Origin: an uncultured Acidimicrobiales bacterium
GTDB taxonomy: Bacteria; Actinomycetota; Acidimicrobiia; Acidimicrobiales; SZUA-35
NCBI GenBank assembly: GCA_937922045.1
Contig: CAKZXA010000037.1
Location: forward strand, 85,613-149,612
Length of the DNA: 64,000 nt
Reading direction: 5' to 3'
Within the stretch, counting starts at the first letter, position 1. Each line of letters starts with the position of its first letter. Positions 1-8,230 of this stretch are shown here, piece by piece. The notes under the pieces were generated by a model. That model saw only the letters and a list, made by a program, of their open reading frames with translations, was not told where the DNA came from and ran no database searches. The translations under genes were made by a program, and so were the position numbers.

Positions 1-707
1 CGGTCCACCGACCACGACCAGGTCTCGAACCGTTCCTCGGCGCCGGCGATAGGCGACAGGACTCGCTCTCCTGTGGCGATGGCAGCGTTGCTGGCGCCGA
101 AGAGCAACTCGGGGGCGAGGACGGCTCCTGTGGTGGCAACCTTTAGCCCGTCGCTGCAGTACTGGTCGAGCCAGGCCTCGATGGTTTCCACCGCATCGGC
201 ATCGGCCAGATCGATCTTGTTGATGATCACAATGTCAGCGGCTCGTAGCTGGGCCTCCACCAGATCACCGACGTAGCGATCTCTGACCTTGGCCCGCACC
301 GTTTCGATGTCGATAACGACGACGACCGCATCCAGCATCAGCCCGGGAGCGTGGCAGTAACCGGCGACGGTTCCCGGGTCGGCGACGCCGCTGGCTTCAA
401 TAATGATGCGTTCCGGTGGGGGAGACAGGGCGAGCATCGTGGTCAGGGCGGCGCCCAAGCCGTCGACCATGGAACAGCAGATGCAGCCGTTGGCCAAGCT
501 CATCGTCTCGCCGTCGTGAGATTCGATCAGGTCGGCGTCGATCGTGATCTGACCGAAATCGTTGACCAGCACGGCGAGCCGCTCGGTTGCGGTCGATAGT
601 AAATGATTCAGAAGCGTCGTCTTGCCTGCTCCCAGATAGCCGCCGATTACGGTCACCGGAACAACCGCTGCCGGAGCGGTCGATGGAGGGGTGGTGTCGG
701 TGTTCAC
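1..707 (-). CDS. CobW/G3E-family GTPase (3' end cut by window edge)
   Basis: P-loop GTPase of the CobW/COG0523 (SIMIBI, G3E) family, which generally acts as a metallochaperone or in cofactor insertion in the cytoplasm. Translation from a GTG at 707 gives a Walker A motif GGYLGAGKTT at residues 22-31, the family hallmark metal site GCICC soon after, and the guanine-specificity motif NKIDL around residue 160. About 235 codons are visible and the frame is still open at base 1, so the C-terminal domain lies outside the window. The start lies 14 bases past the stop of the amidohydrolase gene upstream on the same strand, so the two are probably co-transcribed. The metal or target enzyme cannot be told from sequence; the amidohydrolase, a metal-dependent superfamily, is a conceivable client (inference). 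Confidence 0.88.
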   Translation of the reverse strand, partial: MNTDTTPPSTAPAAVVPVTVIGGYLGAGKTTLLNHLLSTATERLAVLVNDFGQITIDADLIESHDGETMSLANGCICCSMVDGLGAALTTMLALSPPPERIIIEASGVADPGTVAGYCHAPGLMLDAVVVVIDIETVRAKVRDRYVGDLVEAQLRAADIVIINKIDLADADAVETIEAWLDQYCSDGLKVATTGAVLAPELLFGASNAAIATGERVLSPIAGAEERFETWSWSVD

Positions 708-720
708 GAAACGCCGTCGG

Positions 721-2391
721 TCATTGGGCGCCCGCAGCCGGGAAATGCTTTCCGCCGACCACGGTGCCCCATACCCCAATGTCTTTTAGTGTCATCGGGT
801 CGACGCTTAACGGATCGTCGTCCAATACAGCAAAATCGGCGAACTTGCCCGCTTCGATGCTGCCTACAAGGTGGTCGACCTTGAGCTGGTACGCCCCACC
901 GAGGGTGGCGGCATGGAGCGCCGACTCGACCGAGATGGTCTCCTCCGGCCCCAGTACCTTGCCGGTGGCGGTTCGCCGATTGACGGCGCACCAGGCCACA
1001 TGCAGATGGCCCATCGGGGTGACAGGGGTATCGGAATGAAAGGAGAATGACACCCCCTCGCGCTCGGCTGTGCCACACGCATCCATCCCGGCCGCGCGTT
1101 CCGGTCCAACGGTGACATCACGGTGCTGGTCGCCCCAGAAGAAGATGTGGTTGGAGAAGATGTTGGCCGCCATTCCGAGCTCAGCCATCCGCCGGTACTG
1201 AGCTTTCGTGGTGAGCTGGCAATGCTGCACGGTGTGACGATGGTTCCAGCGGGGATGCTCCTCCAACGCTTTCTCGACCGCATCGATGAACACCTCGGCT
1301 GCCTCGTCACCGTTGCAGTGACAGTGCACGGTGAGGCCAGCCTTGTGGTAAGCCCCGACGATCTCGGGTAGCGCTTCAGGGTCGACAAGCCACAGCCCGT
1401 TGCCGGGGTGATCAGCGGGTGCGTCGTAGTAGTAGGGCCAGCTGATGCGGGCGGTGAATCCCTGGATGGAGCCGTCGATGATGAGCTTGATAATCCCAAA
1501 ATGCAGCTTGTCGTTCTCGTCGCCATCCCGCAGCGTCACCGCCTCGCGCGCCAGGTCTTCAGGAGCGGCGGCGCCCCCACCGAACCCAGGACCAGCGGCC
1601 ACCATCACCCGAGCCGGATACTCGGGATCGCTGGTAACCCGACGCCATCGGGCCAGTTGTTCCGGATCGCGTAATTGTGATGTGCCGAGATCGGTGATGA
1701 AAGTGTGCCCCGCATTCCGGGCCTCATAGGCGTAGTTCCACGGAACCTCATCACCGGTGAACGAGCCGGTGAGCTTGGCAAAGGCAGACGTGGCCAAGTT
1801 CATGGCCGCCGGTTCCTGCAACTCGCCATCGGGTTCGCCCTCAGCGTCTACTGCGATACCTGGCGTTGGGCTGTGGCGGTCGATGCCTTCGGCCTGAAGC
1901 AGGGCGGTATTGACCGTGGCCAGATGGCCGCTCACGTGGTAGACGAAGACAGGACGTGTCTCGGAGATTCGGTCGAGATGGCGAGCGACGAGCCGTTCGT
2001 CGGGGAAATAGATGGGATCGAGGCCCCAGGCCACCAGCACCTCGGACGGATCATCCATGGCGGCATCGATCTCTTGAAGTCGCGCGACGATCTCATCGAT
2101 GGAGGTGCAGCCGGGCGCCGGCGTGCCGTCAGGGGCCACCCGGTCGAAGAAACCGACGTAGGGCAGCTTCCACATGCCCCCGGTCATCACATGAGAGTGG
2201 GCTTCGACGAATCCTGGCAGGAGCACCTTGTCGGCGAAGGTGGCATCGACCGTGTGTTCACCCCATGCCGCCAACTCCTCGGTGGTGCCGACGCCGAGGA
2301 TGCGGCCGTCGCGCACCGCCACGGCTTCAGCCGATGGCAAGGCCGGGTTCATCGTGATGATTCGACGGGCGGTGTAAATCGTGGTGCTCAC
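721..2391 (-). CDS. Amidohydrolase family protein (YtcJ-like, amidohydrolase 3)
   Basis: Metal-dependent hydrolase of the amidohydrolase superfamily, about 556 residues, close to the usual length of the YtcJ-like group. It shows the N-terminal AxHSH metal motif (GFVEAHSHV), a central VHCHCNGD block, the HTVQHC block and a C-terminal SFHSDTP aspartate, in the order expected for a TIM-barrel amidohydrolase. The start is set at a GTG at 2391 because a GAGGAG Shine-Dalgarno sits 7 bases upstream; a longer frame opens at 2475 but has no such site. The substrate is unknown; the family hydrolyses amide, imide or N-formyl bonds. It is followed closely by the CobW-type GTPase gene. Confidence 0.85.
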   Translation of the reverse strand: MSTTIYTARRIITMNPALPSAEAVAVRDGRILGVGTTEELAAWGEHTVDATFADKVLLPGFVEAHSHVMTGGMWKLPYVGFFDRVAPDGTPAPGCTSIDEIVARLQEIDAAMDDPSEVLVAWGLDPIYFPDERLVARHLDRISETRPVFVYHVSGHLATVNTALLQAEGIDRHSPTPGIAVDAEGEPDGELQEPAAMNLATSAFAKLTGSFTGDEVPWNYAYEARNAGHTFITDLGTSQLRDPEQLARWRRVTSDPEYPARVMVAAGPGFGGGAAAPEDLAREAVTLRDGDENDKLHFGIIKLIIDGSIQGFTARISWPYYYDAPADHPGNGLWLVDPEALPEIVGAYHKAGLTVHCHCNGDEAAEVFIDAVEKALEEHPRWNHRHTVQHCQLTTKAQYRRMAELGMAANIFSNHIFFWGDQHRDVTVGPERAAGMDACGTAEREGVSFSFHSDTPVTPMGHLHVAWCAVNRRTATGKVLGPEETISVESALHAATLGGAYQLKVDHLVGSIEAGKFADFAVLDDDPLSVDPMTLKDIGVWGTVVGGKHFPAAGAQ

Positions 2392-2489
2392 AACGAGGCT
2401 CCTCATGGCATTGCGTGGCGGTCGATCCGCCGGGATCTCCTTCGGCCTCAGCGAGGCTGCTAGGAACCTACCCATGTGGGTTCCGCCGT

Positions 2490-2520
2490 GTCAATCACTG
2501 CGTCAATCACTGCGTCAATC
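2490..2520. repeat. 12-bp tandem repeat, about 2.6 copies
   Basis: The unit GTCAATCACTGC occurs at 2490-2501 and 2502-2513, followed by a partial copy at 2514-2520. The stop codon of the MOSC gene (2519-2521, minus strand) lies in the last partial copy. It is one of several short tandem duplications in this window. Confidence 0.85.
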
Positions 2521-3262
2521 AAGCATCGCCAGCGGGCTGGCTGTCAACGGTCGTGACCATGTCGCCGACGGCGATGCGGCCAGGGGTTGTGATGAGAGCG
2601 CCAACGCCGAGAAAGGTGTCTCGCTCGCGGTTGATGGTTCGCAACACATCGAGGTCGCGTTCGAGGGCGGGACCTTCGGAGCGGGCTGGCTGTGGCCGAC
2701 TAACCATCACACACCGGTCGATCTGTTTGGTGACCGACACGACGGCGTGCCCGAGGGTGGCCGAACCGCCGACCAAGGCGATCTCGTCGGCTCCGTCGGT
2801 GATGATGTTGATTCTGAACCGTCGACGATCCCAGTCGCCCATCGTCGACTCCGAAACCAGCGAGACCTTCGATCGGGTCGAATCGTGAAACGACCCTGTC
2901 GCTCCCGTCCACTGCACCCAATCGCCGGTCTCGGCTTCATCGAGTGTTGTTTCGAAGGTACCTGAGGTATCGGCTGCGGCCCGGCGTAGCTCGACCGCAT
3001 ACCCTAGCCAGTTCGAAAGAGCGGCATCGTCGGTTGCCACCTTCCCATCGGGCAGCGTGACCACAACCTCGTCGTCGATGACGGAGGCTGTGGCGTAGAG
3101 GAGCTGAGGTTCGCGCCGGGCGGTGAGATGAAGCCCCGTCTCAGCATTGACGAGCGACCAGGCCCGATCGCCGTGGATGCCATCGACGCCGAGATGCACC
3201 TCACTGATTCGTTCGCCTTGCAGAGACTTGACCGGGAACCGCCAGATATCGGTGATACGCAT
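2519..3262 (-). CDS. MOSC domain-containing protein
   Basis: A 247-residue protein with the MOSC N-terminal beta-barrel (start MRITDIWRFPVKSLQGE, then GIHGDRAW) and a C-terminal MOSC domain. MOSC proteins bind molybdenum cofactor or carry sulfur; relatives include mARC/YcbX-type reductase components and the C-terminal part of Moco sulfurase. No ferredoxin domain is fused, so it is the short form. A cysteine in the C-terminal half (TKQIDRCVMV) sits where the cofactor-binding cysteine is expected. The stop codon falls inside a 12-bp tandem repeat. The gene stands alone, divergent from decayed sequence upstream. Confidence 0.8.
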   Translation of the reverse strand: MRITDIWRFPVKSLQGERISEVHLGVDGIHGDRAWSLVNAETGLHLTARREPQLLYATASVIDDEVVVTLPDGKVATDDAALSNWLGYAVELRRAAADTSGTFETTLDEAETGDWVQWTGATGSFHDSTRSKVSLVSESTMGDWDRRRFRINIITDGADEIALVGGSATLGHAVVSVTKQIDRCVMVSRPQPARSEGPALERDLDVLRTINRERDTFLGVGALITTPGRIAVGDMVTTVDSQPAGDA

Positions 3263-3269
3263 CTCGACA

Positions 3270-3301
3270 GCTTAGATCGGGAAAGGCTTAGATCAGGAAG
3301 G
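3270..3301. repeat. 16-bp imperfect tandem duplication upstream of MOSC gene
   Basis: GCTTAGATCGGGAAAG (3270-3285) is followed directly by GCTTAGATCAGGAAGG (3286-3301), 14 of 16 identical. It lies 8 bases upstream of the MOSC start codon, in its 5' region. Confidence 0.75.
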
Positions 3302-3724
3302 CATGGGGCCGAGGCGGCTAGGAGCGAATGACCCAGCGGAATGATAGGCCTGGACGCTCGCCGGGCCTTCTCGTCATAACACTGGCCGAGGTAGGTCAAA
3401 CTCAACCCGTTGTTGGTTGGACTGATATCGAGTTCGGCGGGGTCGAACCGGAGCAGCACTTCGTCGACCTAGTTGTCGAGATCGCTGAACGCCACCGTCC
3501 GCTTTGACGAGCCGAAGCTCGTCGAGTCAGATGCCGGCGGTGCTGCAGTACGACATCAGGTCGAGCCAGCTGCTCGGGGTGTCAGCTCCGCCCAGCGCCG
3601 AGACCCGCAGGTTTGAACAGGCGCCGCTAAAGGGCCGTGTCTGGCTCGTTCCGGCGGCCACGCTGCCGACCTTGAGTCGACAGTCGATGATGCCGTTGTT
3701 GTTGGCCCCGGTGGTCGATGTCGT
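3302..3724 (-). pseudogene. Non-coding stretch with minus-strand gene remnants (secreted-protein C-terminus and another fragment)
   Basis: No intact gene fits here. Reading the minus strand, two stretches have the high third-position GC of real genes. One (about 3718 down to 3527) ends in a stop at 3527 and reads as a protein C-terminus with four cysteines, a threonine-rich lead-in and the end DLMSYCSTAGI. Another (about 3532 down to 3350) contains LRFDPAELDISPTNNG and LSLTYLGQC but is broken by an in-frame TAG. Neither has a start or enough length to be an intact gene. DLMSYC recalls the Met-turn of metzincin metallopeptidases, but this is too short to assign. These look like debris of deleted genes. 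Confidence 0.35.
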
Positions 3725-4258
3725 CGATGGCTGCGAGGTGGTTTTGTTCTTCCGTTCGCCGAGCGCCTGGGGCGCAGGGTGCCGCCTTGGGACTTTCGGG
3801 TGAGCGGGGTGACCTCGATTTCGGCCGATGTGCACAAGCTGGGTTACGTCCCGAAAGGGGTTTCGGTGATCCTGCACCGCACGAAGAACTGCGTCGATAC
3901 CAGACGTTCGTCTTCGACGATTGGCTCGGCGGCTTCTATGCCTCCCCCAACCTGCAGGGCAGCCGATCAGGGCTGCCGATGGCGGCGGCGTGGGCGGTGA
4001 TGCAACATCTCGGTATCGATGGCCGCAGACCCTGAAGCCGACGGTGCTGATCTCGACATGTTCGCCCTGGCCGACCGGCTTCAGGCCGACGGCTGGTTCC
4101 ACGATCGCCAAACCCCACCCGACTCGCTCCATTCGACCGTGTCCAACTCAAACTCGGGCATGATCGACGCCTACCTCGAAGCGCTGGAACGTTGTGTGGC
4201 TCAAGCTCGTGGCGAACGCGCCAACGACCGCTCAACCGACTATTCGACACTCGATTGA
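3725..4258 (+). pseudogene. Decayed PLP-dependent group II decarboxylase / sphingosine-1-phosphate lyase-like gene
   Basis: Three successive reading frames together match one enzyme of the group II PLP-decarboxylase/S1P lyase family. Frame 1 (from 3725) gives [18 protein letters not shown] and the PLP-lysine motif [15 protein letters not shown]. Near 3885-3892 the homology jumps frame to [20 protein letters not shown] and [19 protein letters not shown]. Near 4015 it jumps again to the C-terminal domain (FALADRLQADGWFHDRQ, SLHSTVS), ending at a TGA at 4256. Roughly 35 residues usually found between the second and third blocks are missing, and the whole N-terminal half is absent. The gene therefore carries two frameshifts, an internal deletion and a 5' truncation, and is almost certainly dead. 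Confidence 0.8.
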
Positions 4259-4318
4259 GCCTGAACGCCGGCCCGAATATCGGCGGTCTGGGTGGCACCT
4301 GCGTAGTAGCGTGATTCG

Positions 4319-5212
4319 ATGCGAGAAGAGTATCTGGTCGGGGGCGACTGCCTGGAAGCAATAACGACGCTTCTGCAGCGGGTGCGAAACGCTCACCCGA
4401 CGCATGGCCTATATGAGGCGGCCGAAATCCAATGGTGGTGGAGTATTCCACGTTCGACCGACAGCGTCCCTCAACTCTTCTGGTTTGACGACCTCGGGCG
4501 TCCGGAAGCTGCGGTCTTCGTCACCGATTTCGGCGATGGGTCGTCGGCGCTCTACGAGGATCCAACACTGGTAATCGTCGTCATGCCCGGCGCACAACGG
4601 CAATGGGTTGCTCAGGTCGTCGAGCGCGGGCTCGCCCACGTTCACCAGCACGGCATTGGGACGGTCGAACTCGAGGTTGACCAGGCCGACGAGGTGCTCC
4701 GCGAAATTCTGTTCGGCCATGGTTTCTCGAACAAGGGCGATGGCCTGGTCGAGTGCTGGTTGGATGCTGAGCTACGGCCCGAAATCAGCCCGCTGCACGA
4801 CGGCTACCGGCTGTTCAGCCGACACGAGACAATGGATCTTCCGCATCACATGGCAGAGCCGCGCCGACCTGACGTAGAGAGCCGACTTCTCCAGACGTCG
4901 TTGTACCGCTCAGACCTTGACCTGGTCGTCCTCGACGGTGAGTACAACGTCGCCGGCTATGGGCTGTTCTGGTATGACCCGGAGACGGCGACGGGTGTCG
5001 TCGAGCCGATGCGAACCCAAGACGATCATCAGCAACGAGGACTAGCCCGACACATCCTCACCACTGGCCTTGAACTCCTTGCCAGGGCCGGCGCTCAGCG
5101 CATCTCGATCGGTTTTGAACCCGGCAACCCAGCGTCTGGTCCCCTCTACCGCAGTGTCGGCTTCCAGCCGCATCGACAGACCGATGTCTTCTTTCGCGGG
5201 CTTCGCGCCTGA
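4319..5212 (+). CDS. GNAT-family N-acetyltransferase (tandem GNAT architecture)
   Basis: A 297-residue cytoplasmic protein. The C-terminal half shows a GNAT core: VVLDGEYNVAGYGLFWYD (beta4), then EPMRTQDDHQQRGLARHI (acetyl-CoA pyrophosphate-binding loop, Q/RxxGxG/A type), then IGFEPGNPASGPLYRSVGF (beta5 and the conserved Y-x-x-x-G-F). The N-terminal 140 residues look like a second, degenerate GNAT repeat, as in mycothiol-synthase-type double GNATs, though no specific function is claimed. ATG start at 4319. It converges on the AlkZ-like gene, with only one base between the two ends. Substrate unknown. Confidence 0.75.
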   Translation: MREEYLVGGDCLEAITTLLQRVRNAHPTHGLYEAAEIQWWWSIPRSTDSVPQLFWFDDLGRPEAAVFVTDFGDGSSALYEDPTLVIVVMPGAQRQWVAQVVERGLAHVHQHGIGTVELEVDQADEVLREILFGHGFSNKGDGLVECWLDAELRPEISPLHDGYRLFSRHETMDLPHHMAEPRRPDVESRLLQTSLYRSDLDLVVLDGEYNVAGYGLFWYDPETATGVVEPMRTQDDHQQRGLARHILTTGLELLARAGAQRISIGFEPGNPASGPLYRSVGFQPHRQTDVFFRGLRA

Positions 5213-5213
5213 T

Positions 5214-6323
5214 CTAAGGATCTACGAATTCGACGATCGCGTCACGTCCAAAAAAGGCCGCCAGCTTAGCGGCCTCGCGGGCGATCAGTCGCCGTTGTTC
5301 AGCGCTGAGACCGGTGGCCAAGCCAAGCCGGATCGCCATCGACTTGTTGCCGCGGTTGGTTCGTTTCCACCAACCAGCGTCGCAACGGTCCACGACGACG
5401 ACACCCCCGCCTGCCTCAGCAAAGACATGGGGTTCCTCGCCGCGGGGATGGCCGGGGGTTCGCGCCATGACGACGCTCCGATAGGGAAGGTAGGCCTCAT
5501 CAAAGGTGGGCAGCAGCGCTACCCGTCGGCGCGGCGGGTGTGGCTCGATTGAGCGTGAATCAAACCACAGCGTCGCCGCGTCGCAGGCCATCGTCTCTAG
5601 AGTGTCGCCGAGTTCAGCCAGGGCACCGCGTATCTCAGCCAGCGTCAGCGTCGTCCAACGGCGAAGGTCGTGCTCCGACGCAGGCCCGTGACCGCTGAAG
5701 AACCTACTCACCAGCTCTCGAGCTGCGGCGTCCCGCTCACGTGGAGGCGTTGGCGAAATGAGTTCGTCGACAAGCCCATAGGTGTGCACCGGGTTGTGCG
5801 TTGGCGCTGAGCAAACCAGGCCGCGCAGCTCAGCCACAAGCAGTAGATGGCGAACTGTCTCACCCCGCGAGGGAAGCCCCGCTTCGGCAAAGCGCTCACC
5901 GATTTCGGGCGCAGTCTTGAATTGTCGCTCCCTCAGTATCGTCAAGAGCTCATCGTTGGCTCGGTCGATCAGCTGCCCGTCGACGCTGAGTTGACGGTGC
6001 CGACTCGACAGTGAGGATTCGACCTTCGCCGACGTTAGCGCCAGGATCCACCGGAGATCTTCGGCCGCTACGAAATGCCACGTTGGACGCAAAATGTGGG
6101 TTCGGACCACATCGCCAGCGCTGAGGGCGGCTCGAACCGAAGCGTCACTACTCTGGGCCGTTCGCAGACCGAGGGAGTAGCGGGCAAGCGGTGCGTCTTG
6201 GGCCTGAGCGCACAGCAGCAGCCTGACGACATCGGCTGGGTCCGAGAGCGGCGCGGTCGTCAACCGTTGTGTTGCGAATCGCTGGTCGAGCACTTCGTCG
6301 GGTGAGCGTTCCATCGGTCGCAT
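5214..6323 (-). CDS. Winged-helix DNA-binding domain protein (AlkZ/YcaQ-like, HTH_42)
   Basis: A 369-residue protein of the HTH_42 family, which contains the DNA glycosylases AlkZ and YcaQ that unhook DNA crosslinks. Near residue 38 it carries CAQAQDAP, matching the Q-x-Q catalytic motif of AlkZ-like members, followed by the typical RTHILRPTWHFVAAEDL and the C-terminal LLPTFDEAYLPYR and RCDAGWWKRT blocks. The length fits the family. ATG start at 6323. A truncated GNAT remnant ends just upstream on the same strand. A role in DNA repair is known for some members but inferred here; many actinobacterial paralogs are uncharacterised. Confidence 0.75.
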   Translation of the reverse strand: MRPMERSPDEVLDQRFATQRLTTAPLSDPADVVRLLLCAQAQDAPLARYSLGLRTAQSSDASVRAALSAGDVVRTHILRPTWHFVAAEDLRWILALTSAKVESSLSSRHRQLSVDGQLIDRANDELLTILRERQFKTAPEIGERFAEAGLPSRGETVRHLLLVAELRGLVCSAPTHNPVHTYGLVDELISPTPPRERDAAARELVSRFFSGHGPASEHDLRRWTTLTLAEIRGALAELGDTLETMACDAATLWFDSRSIEPHPPRRRVALLPTFDEAYLPYRSVVMARTPGHPRGEEPHVFAEAGGGVVVVDRCDAGWWKRTNRGNKSMAIRLGLATGLSAEQRRLIAREAAKLAAFFGRDAIVEFVDP

Positions 6324-6324
6324 C

Positions 6325-6562
6325 TCAGCTCATCCGGTCGACGGTGCGACCCATGATCAGGTGGGCCGGGTCATCGATCGGATTGTCCGGTTCGAGGTCG
6401 CCCTCGACCAGCAGATCGAACCCGGCGTTGGTCAGGGCCTTCCATGAGGCAACGTTCGCCTTCACGACCGGAACGATCAGATGCTTGATCTCCGGTTTTG
6501 TGCGGCCAAGCTAGCAGCTCGAAGTCGTCCCGGCTTAATGGCCGAAAGTCAAACCGCAACAT
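6325..6562 (-). pseudogene. Truncated AAC(6')-like GNAT acetyltransferase remnant
   Basis: The minus strand begins like a GNAT (MLRFDFRPLSRDDFELLAWP) and then, in another frame, continues with a typical AAC(6')-like C-terminus: HLIVPVVKANVASWKALTNA, GFDLLVEGDLEPDNPIDDP, and a stop at 6325. The acetyl-CoA-binding centre of about 100 residues is missing. The simplest reading is one deletion that fused the first 22 codons out of frame to the last 55. It lies between the AlkZ-like gene and the monooxygenase gene, both on the same strand. Confidence 0.75.
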
Positions 6563-6571
6563 CGTCCCAGG

Positions 6572-8230
6572 CTAGGCCAGGGCGAACGTCCGGTAGCCGT
6601 CGGCTGCCACCTCGTCACAACGGCGCACATAGTCGGGGAAACCCATCAGCGGCATGTACACCCGAGGTTTGCCGGGGATGTTCACCCCGAGATACCAGGA
6701 ATTGCAGGTGGTGAACAGGGTCGCTTCGGCCACCCTGTTCACGTGGCCAACCCATGCGGTTGCCTCCTGCGCGGAGGCCTCGATCGTGGCGAGACCGTTG
6801 GCCGTCAGGTAGACAATGCAGTCTGAGATCCACTCCACATGCTGCTCGATGGCCATGATCATGTTGGTGAGAACCGACGGCGACCCAGGGCCGGTGACGG
6901 TGAAAAGGTTAGGGAATCCGGGCACGGTCAGGCCGAGATAGGTCACCGGCCCCGCCGACCAGGCTTCGGTTAGCCTCTGGCCTGACCGACCCTCAAAGTC
7001 GACCCGCAGAAGTGAGCCGGTCATGGCGTCGTAGCCGGTGGCCAACACCACAATGTCGAAGTCGTAGCTGGTGTCGCCAACTCGCAACCCCGTCGGGGTG
7101 AACGTTTCGATCGGGGTGGAACGCACATCGACGAGGTGCACGTGATCCTGGTTGTAGGTGGCGAAGTAGTCGGTATCGACGCACATGCGCTTGCAGGCGA
7201 AGAGCTGATCCGGCGTTAGCAGGGCTGCGGTGTCGGCATCGTCGACGAGCTCAGCGATCTTGTCCGCCACGAATGACTGAGCGGTCTGATTCGCCTCCTC
7301 ATCACTACCGAGATCGCCGAATGACCGGGTCATGGCGAAGCCGCCAGCTTGCCACCGCTCTTCGTAGATCTGCTGGCGCTCCTCTTCGGAGTACTCCAAA
7401 GCCGAGCGCTCATTGCGAGGGACGTGGGAACCGAACGCCGCCTGCTGCTCGCGGTTGGCCTGGCGGAAGCTGGGATAGTTGGTCTTGACCCAGGCCTCCC
7501 ACGCCGGGTCGAGTGGGCCGTTGTGAGCAGGCAAGGAATAGTTCGGTGTTCGCTGGAACACGGTGAGCTCGTCGCACTCGGCCGCGATCAACGGAATGGC
7601 CTGGATACCGGAGGAGCCGGTGCCGATGACGCCGACCCGCTTGCCGCTGAAGTCGACACCCTCATGAGGCCACTCGCCGGTGTGGTAGATCTCACCTGCG
7701 AAGTCGTCCATGCCCTCGAAATCGGGCTTGTTCGTGGACGACAAACAACCTGTGGCCATCACCACGAAGCGGGCCTCGAGGCTTGCGGCACCCTCCGGCC
7801 CGCCACCATCCTCGGAACCGGTGCCGTCAGCATGAGTGGCGACCTGCCAGGTCGAGGTTGTCTCGTCGAAGCGAGCGGCGGTGACCCTTGTGCCGAACGT
7901 GATGTCGCGTTTCAGGTCGAAGCGCTCTGCTACGTGTTGAGCGTAGGACAGAATCTCGGGTTGAGAAGCGTAGCGCTCGGTCCAGCGCCACTCCTGCTCC
8001 AAATCGGCGTCGAACGAATAGGAGTATTCGAGCGATTCCACATCGCACCGTGCGCCGGGATAGCGATTCCAGTACCAGGTACCCCCGACGTCGGTGGCAG
8101 CTTCGACGACGTGGGCCGAGAGGCCATGCTGCCGGCAGCGGTGCAGCATGTACATGCCGGCGAACCCAGCACCCACGATCAAAACGTCAATCGGGTCATC
8201 GTGGGAGGTGTTGGGTGACGTGTCGATCAC
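6572..8230 (-). CDS. Flavin-containing Baeyer-Villiger-type monooxygenase
   Basis: A 552-residue FAD- and NADPH-dependent monooxygenase of the cyclohexanone/phenylacetone monooxygenase type. FAD-binding GAGFAG is at residues 20-25, GGTWYWNRYPGARCD follows at 49-63, and the BVMO fingerprint F-x-G-x-x-x-H-x-x-x-W-P is intact at F177, G179, H183, W187, P188. The NADPH Rossmann motif GTGSSG is at 203-208. Such enzymes insert oxygen next to a carbonyl to give esters or lactones. The start is a GTG at 8230 that abuts the stop codon of the enoyl-CoA hydratase upstream, so the two are co-transcribed, suggesting breakdown of a cyclic or branched ketone (inference). Confidence 0.92.
   Translation of the reverse strand: MIDTSPNTSHDDPIDVLIVGAGFAGMYMLHRCRQHGLSAHVVEAATDVGGTWYWNRYPGARCDVESLEYSYSFDADLEQEWRWTERYASQPEILSYAQHVAERFDLKRDITFGTRVTAARFDETTSTWQVATHADGTGSEDGGGPEGAASLEARFVVMATGCLSSTNKPDFEGMDDFAGEIYHTGEWPHEGVDFSGKRVGVIGTGSSGIQAIPLIAAECDELTVFQRTPNYSLPAHNGPLDPAWEAWVKTNYPSFRQANREQQAAFGSHVPRNERSALEYSEEERQQIYEERWQAGGFAMTRSFGDLGSDEEANQTAQSFVADKIAELVDDADTAALLTPDQLFACKRMCVDTDYFATYNQDHVHLVDVRSTPIETFTPTGLRVGDTSYDFDIVVLATGYDAMTGSLLRVDFEGRSGQRLTEAWSAGPVTYLGLTVPGFPNLFTVTGPGSPSVLTNMIMAIEQHVEWISDCIVYLTANGLATIEASAQEATAWVGHVNRVAEATLFTTCNSWYLGVNIPGKPRVYMPLMGFPDYVRRCDEVAADGYRTFALA

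Noticed and set aside
587..1078. Open frames on both strands inside the amidohydrolase gene
   Set aside because: Arg/Pro/Ser-rich translations with no family likeness; they are shadows of the GC-rich real gene.
3302..3724. Metzincin-type metallopeptidase remnant
   Set aside because: Only the DLMSYC fragment supports it; too short to claim.
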